From assembly GCA_965153355.1 (NCBI GenBank), contig OZ231126.1, positions 99,882,001-99,946,000 on the forward strand: a DNA stretch of 64,000 nt, in the 5' to 3' direction. Positions within the stretch are counted from its first letter, which is position 1, and every line of letters begins with the position of its first letter. Positions 20,949-32,132 of the stretch are shown in pieces. The notes beneath the pieces were generated by a model. That model did not search any database. It had not been told where the DNA came from and saw only the letters and a program-made list of their open reading frames with translations. The stretch is from Flaccisagitta enflata. Lineage: Eukaryota > Chaetognatha > Sagittoidea > Aphragmophora. The position numbers and the translations under genes are program-made.

Positions 20949-21452
20949 CAGTCTATGGACAAAATGACAATCGCAACTTTTGCTAATTACTGTTAAGATG
21001 CTGTGGTGTGATATATTTCATAATGTAGGCCTATAATTGCCTTATAGAAAATAACTAAGGACTGTAGTAAACTAACAGATAAACAATTACTACAGGGAGG
21101 CCATGTAAAAAGTCGAGAAGATTATATCTAACGAATTGAAAGTAAATGTTGGCATCAAGTCACAGAGCTGGCCAGAAGGGGGTTAATCCAATGTTGGATG
21201 GAGGGCCCAGTTCTGGGGTGAGATTAAACCTCGGGGTTGCTCGGGGTTGAACCGCATAAGCTCTCAATTTTTCAGATTTTCATTACAATAATTCACATGG
21301 CCTCCCTGTAGTAATTGTTCTTCTTTTAGTTTGCTTCAAACTTTAGTAATTTTCTACATGGCAGTTGTAAGCGTGCATTTTGAAATCAATCACGCCTCAG
21401 TATTTTACCAGTGATAAGCAAAAGTTGCCATTGTCGTTTTGTCCATAGACTG
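20949..21452. mobile_element. Inverted-repeat element with TCAG target duplication
   Basis: Ends are CAGTCTATGGACAAAA and its inverse TTTTGTCCATAGACTG. The arms extend with moderate divergence for about 165 bp, including CAATTACTACAGGGAGGCCA in both. TCAG directly flanks both sides (20,945-20,948 and 21,453-21,456), and the insertion splits a Z right terminus. No coding capacity. I do not assign a superfamily from the ends alone. Confidence 0.8.
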
Positions 21453-21565
21453 TCAGGGCCGCTGCCCAAAAACAGAAAAGGACTGAAATCTGTTGGCTTG
21501 AGTGTGAGGGGAAACGCCATGACAGAAGATGTTTTATGGGGAAGTAAGAATACGTTGGGGCTCTG

Positions 21566-21567
<2 letters not shown>

Positions 21568-21656
<89 letters not shown>
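21568..21656. repeat. (GA)n microsatellite
   Basis: About 44 uninterrupted GA units. Confidence 0.97.
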
Positions 21657-21658
<2 letters not shown>

Positions 21659-21835
21659 ATCAAATTTAATCGATTGAGATTGGCATTGCGTAGCATCCAT
21701 AAACTAATGCAAGCTATTAATGTCTAACGAAGCGCAAATTCTTTGGGGTAATCAGTGTTGGGGAATCAAGTTAGTAGCCTTTTAACTCTTTTCAGCCTCT
21801 GACGTTTATTCAGTCAAATATTTTATCTCTAGACA

Positions 21836-23158
21836 CACAGCGTTACGATACATAGACAAAGACAACTTTGAGTGCCCAGAGCTGAGAGTGGTCCAGAAGT
21901 GTTCTATGATACTTGGTGAATACCAATCACCCAGTTGTAAATTTTTTTGAAAGCAAAATTTTGAAAAAATGCCTTTTTAGGCAAAAAAAAGGTGTTTTTT
22001 AGCATTTCTTTCGCATCAAATTGTAGTAGTAGCTTTAAAAACCCTGAAAAATGTTATAAATGCATAATTATAGTTAAAGTATATACACTTTTGACTTAAA
22101 CAGCAAGTTACATGAAATATTTTGAAGATTAAAGCTTAATGATAGCCTAAAAATAGTAGAATATTGATTTTTTTAAGTATTTCAGAGCCTAAATTTGACC
22201 AGGCAGCTTTAAAAATCCTTGAAAATCCTGGGAATGTTTAATAATAGTTAATGCACAAATATTTCAACCCTGAACAGCAAGTAATGTTGGATGTTTTCAA
22301 GTTTTCAGCTAAAAAATAATCTAAAAACCGTTAAACATTGATCTTTTTTAGCTTTGACCAAAAGAATATCTCAAAAAACTTTTCACTAAAAGTCAAAATA
22401 TTTATACTTTAAATATTACCGCATGGCGCTAGTATCATTCAAGATTTTATAAGCTGCATGAACAATTTTTAGCTTAAAATGTTAAAAAAAAAGATATTTT
22501 GCCTTTCCAGGTTATTTTTAAGCTGTAAACTTCAAGGTACCTCAAACTACTCGTTATTCAGGGTAAAAATATTTACATTTTATTTGTTGGTAGACATATC
22601 TCAGATTTTTCAAGATATTTGGAACTGTATAAACAATATTCAGCTTAAAAATGCTAGAAATAAGCGTTTTTTTTTTCATATTTTTAGACTTTTTTCAGCT
22701 CCAATCTTAAAATATCCTTGTTAACTTGTTATTCAGGGTAAGTGTATTTCTACTGTAACTATTACTACACAATTCTAGTATTTTCAAAGGTTTTTGAAGC
22801 TGCATAATCAAATCTGGGCTCTAAAATACTTAAAAAAACATATTCATGTTCTGTTTAAGCTCTAATCTTAAAAATATTGCAAGTAACTAACTGTATTGGG
22901 TTAAAGTATGTATATTCTAACTATAATTACCCATTTCCAGTATTTTTGGGGATTTTTGAAGCTGCTGTAACTATCTAATGCTTAAAAAAATGCTGAAAAT
23001 TCTCTTTTTTTGCCTAAAAAAAGATTCTTTTAAAATTTTGCTTTCAAAAAAATTTACCACCAGGTGATTGATAGTCACCAAGTATCATAGGACACTTCTG
23101 AACCACTGCCAGCTCTGGGCACTCAAAGTTGTCTTTGTCTATGTATCGTAACACTGTG
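21836..23158. mobile_element. Long-inverted-repeat element with GACA target duplication
   Basis: Left arm CACAGCGTTACGATACATAG and its inverse at 23,139-23,158 continue for about 155 bp (TTTGAGTGCCCAGAGCTG in both). GACA flanks both ends (21,832-21,835 and 23,159-23,162). The 1-kb interior is AT-rich and built of very diverged tandem segments with repeated TTATTCAGGGTAA and TTTTTGAAGCTGC motifs. No transposase frame; an 81-codon frame at 22,479 is low-complexity and unconvincing. Confidence 0.75.
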
Positions 23159-23537
23159 GACAAGCAAGTGTATGTTGTGATAGATGGCACAAAAAAACTG
23201 CTCAATTCATATCTCAATTTTCAAAAGTGACAAGCAATCTTCAAACTGCTCTCAATTCTAAACGCTTTGAGCTACCAGAATGGGATTGGACTCAAATGAA
23301 AGATTTTTTGAAGCCGTTTCTAAATCTCACCAATTTTTCTTATCTATCTTTAACCAAATTGTAGTTATTGATGTTTATAGGTGAACGAAGACTTTTGTCC
23401 TAGGTAGTAATTAACAAATTAACAGAACTTATCACTAACTTATAACAGGTTTAATAATTAATTACAAAATCGCACAATCACATACTCAAATAGCTTTGAA
23501 ATTGACTAAATAGGGTAAAATCAAAAAAAGATATCAC

Positions 23538-23746
23538 CGACGGACGTGTGGACGGACCGACGAAACGATGGACCGATTGATCGACCAAGACTCAAAAATG
23601 AAAAACACGGCCAGACAGTCGCGGATGGTTGGGCTGGGGCAGTTATGCAAAAACCGCTCGCAATTCAGAAATGTTATGGACGGATTGACAGACCGACAGA
23701 CAGACCGACACGGCAGGGTGTAGAGTCACGTGTCCGCAACTGAAAA
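23538..23746 (+). repeat. Y element with GACC/GACA tracts
   Basis: A GGACCGACG-type tract, ACACGGCCAGACAGTCGCGG, AAAACCGCTCGCAATTCAGA, a second GACC/GACA tract, and the right end GTGTCCGCAACTGAAAAG. It shares the CCGCTCGCAAT motif with the copy at 37.9 kb, defining a Y subfamily. Confidence 0.65.
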
Positions 23747-23924
23747 GAAGAAAACGTCGGCGTTCCTCAATCCATTAAGCCATTTCTTTATTTCATCTCC
23801 CTTCTAATTGTGTTGTTTACCTTCCAATTCATTTTGGCTTTGCCATTAGATGATGTGAATATCTATATCTATTGGATATTAGACATTTTTTCTCAACATT
23901 TTCACTAGCGCGCAATTCGTTGGT

Positions 23925-23925
23925 T

Positions 23926-23977
<52 letters not shown>

Positions 23978-24085
23978 TCATCATCGTCGTCGTAGTCGTC
24001 GTCGTCGTCTTCGTAGTCGTCGTCGTCTTCGTCGTCGTCGTGGACCTTGTTTGTTCATTCGTTCATTCTTTCGTTCGTTCGTTCG
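23925..24085. repeat. (GTC)n then (TTCG)n
   Basis: About 118 bp of GTC units with TCA and TTC variants, then TTCG/TTCA tetranucleotides. Confidence 0.95.
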
Positions 24086-24305
24086 TGGCGATTTGTTGGT
24101 CGTAAAGAGATCTCGCCGGTGGTAATTTGCTCTCCATTAAGCTTTACTGCTCTCCTGACTGACTCTGAAATGTCTGGCTTTACTGCTCTCCTGACTGGTT
24201 CTTGGATGTCTGGCTTTTTTCGTGGAAATGTTTTTTTTTTTACACAGAAACATCCCCCTCCACACACATATACAGAGAAAAAATGGACATATGGACTGTT
24301 TGGAA

Positions 24306-24485
<180 letters not shown>

Positions 24486-24710
24486 TCTCTTTAATTCAGT
24501 AATGTGAGGGAGGGACAGACGAACTGATGGACGGACGGATGGAAAGACGGACCACTGCTTAAAATTCGACATTTTGCGATTTCTTTTCGAATTTTGATTA
24601 GACACTTCCCATGAGCATCGGATAAGTACGGACGAACGGACGGATCATTCGAACGGTGATAAAACATATGAGTATGCAAACGGACAGAGCAACAGGCAGA
24701 AGGATCACAA

Positions 24711-24774
24711 TCATCATTATATCATCACCATCATTATCATCGTCTTCATCGTCTTCGTCATTGTAATCGTCATT

Positions 24775-24817
<43 letters not shown>

Positions 24818-24898
24818 CCATCGTCATCGTCATCGTCATCGTCATCACCATCACCATCACCATCACTATCCCTATCACTATCACCATCACTATCACTA
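24711..24898. repeat. (CATCGT)n/(ATCACC)n tract, left part
   Basis: CATCGT hexamers grade into ATCACC and ATCACT hexamers and are interrupted by the element at 24,899; the ATCACY repeat resumes at 25,489. Confidence 0.9.
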
Positions 24899-25488
24899 CC
24901 CCGTGTTCAATCTCAAAGTCGGAAAAGTAAAAGCTTTCAATTTCTAAATGCAACCAGTCAGTGATTTCAAATCATTTTTCAATGGTTGTAATATGGTTGA
25001 CGTTTTTTGTATAAAAATTTCATCGGTCTAGCCTCAATAGTTTGCCCACAACATCAATTTTAAGTAAAACAAGAATATAAAGTTTGAGCTAAAAAACTCT
25101 CATTTCAATCATGATAGTTTTTCTTAAAATTGCTCTAATTTCTATACAAATTGAAGTAAAAATGTCAGATTGGTCTCAAATTAAGTATAATTTGAAGATG
25201 TTTATATCTGAGACCAATCTGGCCCCGATTATCAAGCCGTTTGGAAGTTTAAGGAAGAATATTGAAAAACAATGTTGATAAAGATATGAGTTTTTGAGCT
25301 TCAACTGTAAATACTTGTTTTACTTCAAATTGATGTTGTGGACAAACTATTTAAGCTAGACCAATGAAATTTTTACACGAAAAACGTCAAACATAATACT
25401 ACAGGAGAAAAATGGTTTAAAACCACTGACTTAAAGCGTTTAGAAATGTAAGCTTTTTACTTTCCCGACTTTGAGATTGAACACCCTG
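24899..25488. mobile_element. Near-palindromic MITE inserted in a hexamer repeat
   Basis: The element is almost entirely two inverted arms of about 250-280 bp: GTGTTCAATCTCAAAGTCGG at the left and its near-exact inverse at the right. Recognisable pairs continue inward (TTTACTTCAAATTGATGTTG against CAACATCAATTTTAAGTAAA). TA lies at both borders (24,897-24,898 and 25,489-25,490) and (ATCACY)n on both sides. TA duplication and CAGGGTG-like ends suggest a Tc1/mariner-type MITE, which is inference. Confidence 0.75.
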
Positions 25489-25545
25489 TATCACTGTCAC
25501 TATCACCATCAGTGATCATGATGATGGTCCATCACCATCATCATG
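25489..25545. repeat. (ATCACY)n tract, right part, with small palindrome
   Basis: Continuation of the hexamer repeat; ends in ATCATGATGATGG and its inverse CCATCATCATGAT. Confidence 0.8.
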
Positions 25546-25842
25546 ATTATAAAAGACTGCTCGCAGGTCGGGCGCACCTAAAAATAGAAAAAAAAGTTCA
25601 CCACGAGAATACTCTACGTGGGATAGGAGGGCATTCACCTCCTGGCCCCAATGGAGGACCCCATTTGGGAATTTCCTCCACATGAGGATCTAAAAAACCT
25701 CATTCTTCTTTACCATCGACCTCACCCTCATTGTAGTAAGTTTTTTCTTTTCTTTTCATGAAGAAATTGCCATGTCAGTTCGCCGTTCTATCTCGCCTTC
25801 TTTTTGTCTGCCTCGCTGTTCATAATAAAATTTTCCTGTGTT

Positions 25843-25848
<6 letters not shown>
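25546..25848. other. Gene-free stretch
   Basis: No reading frame or repeat that I recognise. Confidence 0.5.

Positions 25849-25906
<58 letters not shown>
25849..25906. repeat. (CT)n microsatellite
   Basis: About 29 CT units. Confidence 0.95.
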
Positions 25907-25912
<6 letters not shown>

Positions 25913-26439
25913 AGGCAGCAAGGACCGTTGCCATTGCCATTATCATGGCCATTGTTTGCCAACATTTACAACTTACGAAGTATTCTATCTGTTCGTTTCC
26001 CGTCCCCCTTCCCATGAGGTTGAAATTTTTTCTTTTGAATTGATTTCAGCGGTAAAGGGTAACAGTAAAAAAAAATTGAGCTTGGACTAAGTTCCAAGGG
26101 TATGAAAATATGAGCTTACACTAAAAAGATGGGAAAAAATGTAAGAGCCAAGTTCTTAGAGAACGAATGCCTCAAAGATTGAACACGTTTACAAATGACG
26201 ATTCCCTAACACGCTCACCATATGACGTATTAGAATGAGAATTTTATTGCCTTGGTCGGTTCACGTTAATTAAACTGAAATCTATCAATGTCGCATACCA
26301 CAGAAATTGCATTGAAGATGATATTTGTGGTCAGATTTTTTTATGTTTTCCGTTGGCACTGACAGAATCTAAAACATTTTGACTGTGCCACGACTAAAAC
26401 AAGGTGACATAATGGCCAATATGCGCGCCTCAATGATTA
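25907..26439. other. Gene-free stretch
   Basis: Mixed sequence with no coding signal or structured repeat seen. Confidence 0.5.
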
Positions 26440-26530
26440 AGAATAAGTGAATGGCTGAATGAATGACTGAATGAATGAATGACTGAATGAATGAATGAAT
26501 GAATGACTGAATGACTGAATGAATGAATGA
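26440..26530. repeat. (GAAT)n/(GACT)n microsatellite
   Basis: GAAT tetramers interspersed with GACT variants. Confidence 0.9.
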
Positions 26531-27052
26531 AAACAAAAATGAAACAGAATGCGCGGAGGCTAGAGAGGTGACAGTCAGATTGAAAGACGTCAAAATCGGA
26601 AGATGTGTGTGGTTTTGACATACGCGTGACAGAGCAACAGACAGACCAACTAACCAACAGACAGACATCACCTCATATAGATAAAGGAGGATGTACATGA
26701 AAGAATTTTGTACTTTTTTTGCCTTCTCACCTCAGTCTTGCCTCATTCTCATTCATGCTCAAATGCACATCAACTCAACTATCAGGGCAACGTTTCATCC
26801 TTAGAAGAATGCCCTTACTACAAATTGAGCAAACAATCAGCGACTAAATTGACTTTAGTCCAAAAAACGTAAACTCGATTCCAGTTCACAAATACATATG
26901 AATGTGGCGAGTGTTCTAAGGACATTTGAGATCTCATACTTGCTAAGTTGCTTCCTTGTCGTTGTACCTGGTCTAAAAATTTCAAGGAAACCTCTGATCA
27001 TAACCATGCTTTGGATGACTAGTTTCTTGTTTTTCCCGCCTGCTTTCCATCC

Positions 27053-27055
<3 letters not shown>
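26531..27055. other. Gene-free stretch
   Basis: Nothing recognisable apart from short ACAG/ACCA runs near 26,635-26,665. Confidence 0.5.

Positions 27056-27115
<60 letters not shown>
27056..27115. repeat. (CT)n microsatellite
   Basis: About 30 CT units, followed at 27,130-27,300 by an unusually GC-rich block with CGCG-containing motifs. Confidence 0.95.
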
Positions 27116-27120
<5 letters not shown>

Positions 27121-27361
27121 CTTCCGGATAGTGGGGCCCCGTTCTCGTCCCGGGCGCGCGCTCGCACGCGTTTTTATGCACGCGTGGAGCACGTGACCAA
27201 CGCGAGGTTCGTCTAGAACGTGCGTGCAAATCACGACTACTAAAGTCTCAAAGACTAAAATCTTGCGCGCACGCGCACACACGCACCAACAAAACGGCTT
27301 TCACACCTGCGTGCATCTGTGGGCGAGAAGACAAGTGTGAGCACGCCCGCGCGTGAATAAA

Positions 27362-27520
<159 letters not shown>

Positions 27521-27642
27521 AATTGTGTGCTCGAGTGAGCCTGAGTGTTCTTCAAGTGAGTTGCCCGTTTGAGTGCGTGTAAGCCACTTTTTTTTTTCTT
27601 TTCATTTTCCTTTTTCACGCCTTCAACTAGTCAAATCCGTCT

Positions 27643-28904
<1,262 letters not shown>

Positions 28905-29094
28905 CAAGGCCGGATACACGGCCACCAGTTGCGGACGGGTGGGCAGGAGCGGAAATGCGCGTTTTCACACTTTTCGACTCGTGCTCACCAACGGACCGAC
29001 GGACCGACGGACCGACCGACCGACCGACCGACCGACCGACGGACGGACGGATGGACAAAGCTTCTTATAGAGTTGCGTGTCCGCAACTAAAAAG
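28905..29094 (+). repeat. Y element, best full-length copy
   Basis: Left end AAGGCCGGATACACGGCCAC, then CAGTTGCGGACGGGTGGGCA, GGAAATGCGCGTTTTCACAC, a (GACC/GGAC)n tract at 28,990-29,050, and right end GTTGCGTGTCCGCAACTAAA. GTTGCGGAC near the left end and GTCCGCAAC at the right end are inverse complements. About 190 bp. A SINE or a MITE are both possible; I see no clear target duplication or RNA polymerase III boxes. Confidence 0.75.
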
Positions 29095-29097
29095 AAT

Positions 29098-30020
29098 TAG
29101 TCATCCAAGGATCGCACATGGTCAGCGGTACCCGATGCCCTGCTTGGAGTGATTAGCTGCCGAGGGGGAGTGAAAGCAGGGCAGCGGCCCCAAAGGGCCA
29201 ATGTCCTGTAGGACACAGGGGTGAATATTCAGATGTCCTGAGAAGGCACATTTGAGGCCTTTGGGGCTACTTTCCCTGTTATTCAATGAGAACATTGACT
29301 TTTTTTCCATTTCATTGTCAATTTTCTATGAAAGTTGAAACAACATTGCCCTTACAAAAGGAGGCCAGAATTCTCCAATTTACAAAGGATGAAAGCCTTG
29401 CAAGCTTTCAATGGTGTTTACTCCGGATTGCTCACAACTATCCTTTACTAATAACAAACAAAATGCTTTCCTGACAAAATTATCAACCTGACTGCATACC
29501 TCATTAGTATAGGTTTGGACAGGCCTTTACCATTCAGTATACACAAAATAATTTACAAAAATGAAAATCAAAGATTACTAATGCACTGGTGGAAGCACTG
29601 ACACTAGCAACATTGATTAAATGTTATTCAATATGGATTTCCCATATTTCCAACTTCTATTAAATTTTTCATGTTATTCAATGGGAATTTCATTTTTTTT
29701 TTCATTTCTTTATCAATTTTCCATGTTATTCAATGGGAATTTTCCATTTCTTCAATTTTCAATGTTATACAATGGGAACATGAGACTTAGAAGCTTTGGC
29801 GGGGGGGGGGGAGGGACAGATGGACGGACGGAGCGACGGATGGATGGATGGACGGACGGACAGATGGACGGACGGATGGACGGACGGACAGACGGACGGA
29901 TAGACAGACGGACAGACGGACGGACAAATGGACAGACGGATAGACAGACGGACGGATGTCTGGAAATTCACCCCTGTGTCCCACTGGACATCGGCCCTTT
30001 GGGGCTGCTGCCCATAAAGG
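29098..30020 (+). mobile_element. Z element copy, unexpanded, with internal insertion
   Basis: The left end (29,098-29,242, from TTAGTCATCCAAGGATCGCA) and the right end (29,956-30,020, with TTGGGGCTGCTGCCC) are inverted. Inside are one A-like unit (GCACATTTGAGGCCTTTGGG), TTATTCAATGGGAA-type repeats, AGAAGCTTTGGCGGGGG and a (GGAC)n tract at 29,816-29,955. Compared with the 39-kb copy, about 300 bp (29,330-29,628) are extra. Confidence 0.7.
29330..29628. mobile_element. Possible nested insertion in the Z copy
   Basis: Absent from the 39-kb Z copy. The part at 29,516-29,625 resembles 61,655-61,760 (ACAGGCC.TACCATT..A.TA.AC and GGAAGCACTGACACTAGCAA against GGGAGCACTGACAGTAGCAA), so it is a separate dispersed repeat. 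Confidence 0.45.
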
Positions 30021-30375
30021 TTGACCATCAAAGTACCGATCAGAGGTCAGCGACCAAATCAATGCCAATGGTCGTCCTCTAATTTCTGGTTTTAACTTAA
30101 AAATGGCAAGCGTACACACTATTGGCCAATCATGTGCTAGATGCACAATCCTCGTTTTGCCTCCTGCCTTAATTGTTGAAACAAGGCCAAGAGATGTCCA
30201 ATAGATGTAACCTCTCTCGATTAAAGATAAGGTAAGAGAAGAAAGATGGAGAAATCAAGAGAAAGAAAAATTTTGCTCCATGGATATTTGGACCTACCCT
30301 ATTACGGACACAGCCTCTTAAAGAGATGCGAGGTCGCATCTAAACAAGCCCAACAGGCCAACAGTCGCGTGCTAA
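30021..30375. other. Gene-free stretch
   Basis: No recognisable feature. Confidence 0.5.
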
Positions 30376-31085
30376 GTTACTGACAACTACTACAACTTCA
30401 TACTACAACTTCATACTACAACTTCATACTACAACCTCATACTACAACTTCATACTACAACTTCATAGTACAACTACATACTACAACTACATACTACAAC
30501 TACATACTGCAACTACATACTTCAGCTACATACTGCATACTACAACTACATACTACAACTACATACTACAACTACATACTACAACTACATACTACAACTA
30601 CATACTACAACTACATACTACAACTACATACTACAACTACATACTACAACTACATACTACAACTACAAACTACAACTACACACTACAACTACATATTACA
30701 ACTACATACTACAACTACATACTACAACTACATACTACAACTACATACTACAACTACATACTACAACTACATACTACGACTACATACTACGACTACATAC
30801 TACAACTACATACTACAACTACATACTACAACTACATACTACAACTACGAAACTACAACTACATACTACAACTACGAAACTACAACTACATACTGCAACT
30901 ACATAGTAAAACTACATACTGCAACTACATACTACAACTACATACTACAACTACATACTACAACTACATACTACAACTACACACTACAACTACACACTAC
31001 AACTACATACTACAACTACATACTACAACTACATACTACAACTACATACTACAACTACATACTACAACTACATACTACATACTAG
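30376..31085. repeat. 13-bp minisatellite (TACTACAACTACA)n
   Basis: About 54 units with few variants (CTTCA for CTACA in the first units, GAAAC in three). A CA-rich strand with no G except in variants. Confidence 0.95.
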
Positions 31086-31401
31086 AGTACCTTAAAATAC
31101 CTTAAAAACCTTAAAAAGTCATAATTTTCAAAATTTCCACAATGTTCCACTATGTGCCACATTGCTCAAAAATGTCCCACAATGTCCCACAATGGTCCAA
31201 ATTGTTTTTAAAATATAAATACATCAATATATTATAAAAATACCCAAAAATTCCTGAAAATACCTACAAATACTTGCAAATACCCAAAAAATCATCCAAT
31301 ATACCCAAAAATAACCCAAAATATCCAAAAATAACCCAAAATACCCAAAAATACCCAAAACACCCAAAAATACCCAAAAAACACCCAAAAATACCCAAAT
31401 A
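31086..31401. repeat. Short AT-rich tandem repeats (ACCTTAAAA, ACCCAAAAAT)
   Basis: ACCTTAAAAT, then CCACAATGT-type units, then an (ATACCCAAAA)n decamer tract from about 31,240, interrupted by the MITE at 31,402. Confidence 0.8.
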
Positions 31402-31577
31402 CAGTGGGACCCCGCAATAACAGCCCCGCCTTTAAAGGTTCCCCATCAATAAAGGTCCACATTTTTAGGTCCCAAATGAAAGTATTCAATGTTATTTTTC
31501 CTCTCTTTAAAGGTAACCCTGAGATAAAGGTGAAGAATCTTCAGTCCCAATGGGACCGATGAAGCGGGGTCCTACTG
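31402..31577. mobile_element. Pogo/Tigger-like MITE inserted in the decamer repeat
   Basis: Left end CAGTGGGACCCCGCAATAAC, right end GAAGCGGGGTCCTACTG, TA at 31,400-31,401 and 31,578-31,579. It is 176 bp, nearly the same size as the element at 1,339. The internal TTTAAAGGT..CCC motifs are inverted about the centre. The host ATACCCAAAA repeat continues on both sides. Confidence 0.8.
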
Positions 31578-31800
31578 TATACCCAAAAATACCCAAAAAC
31601 ACCCAAAAATACCAGAAAATACTCAAAAATACTCAAAAATACCTAAAAAAAAACAAAAGTATCAGAAAGTACCCTAAAATACCATGGGTACCTGAAATAA
31701 CTAAAGTACCCTAAAGTACCCTGAAGTACCCTAAAGTACCCTGAAATACCCTAGAGTACCTTAAAACACCTTAAAAAACCTTAGAAAGTCATAATTTTAA
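31578..31800. repeat. Continuation of decamer and (ACCCTAAAGT)n repeats
   Basis: ATACCCAAAA units, then ACCCTAAAGT/ACCCTGAAGT decamers, then CCTTAAAA units like those at 31,090. Confidence 0.8.
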
Positions 31801-31811
31801 AAACGTGATGG

Positions 31812-31888
31812 ATCTACCGACCTACCGACCTACCGACCTACCGACCGACACGGCAAGGAGTGGAGTGGCGTGCACGCGACTAAAAACG
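31812..31888 (+). repeat. Y element, right-end fragment
   Basis: (CCGACCTA)n, then GACACGGCAAGGAGTGGAGT and GCACGCGACTAAAAACG, a typical Y right end. Confidence 0.6.
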
Positions 31889-31970
31889 TTCATTGATATC
31901 CTAAATTCAGTGTTACACCAACACCCCAATATAGTCAATATCTTCGGAGTTTCGTAGGCCATCTGAATGT

Positions 31971-32132
31971 TTTTTAGTCGCGAACTAGCAACTCTATAAG
32001 AGGCTTTGTCCGTCCGTCCGTCGGTCGGTTGGTCGGTCCGTGGTGATCGAGTTGGAAAGTGTAAAAACACGCATTTCCGCCCCTGCCCACCCGTCCGCGA
32101 CTGGTATTGGCCGTGTATCCGGCCTTGTTTTT
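31971..32132 (-). repeat. Y element
   Basis: Reverse orientation: TTTTTAGTCGCGAACTAGCA, (GTCC)n/(GGTC)n at 32,008-32,040, ACGCATTTCCGCCCCTGCCC, ACCCGTCCGCGACTGG, and the end CCGTGTATCCGGCCTTGTTT. Full-length. Confidence 0.75.

Noticed and set aside
22479-22724. 81-codon frame inside the GACA-flanked element as a transposase remnant
   Set aside because: AT-rich low-complexity sequence, no acidic catalytic motif or family resemblance.
27120-27350. GC-rich block with GAGCACGTGACC as a promoter or CpG island of a host gene
   Set aside because: An E-box-like motif alone is weak, and no downstream coding exon is visible within the microsatellite-rich flank.
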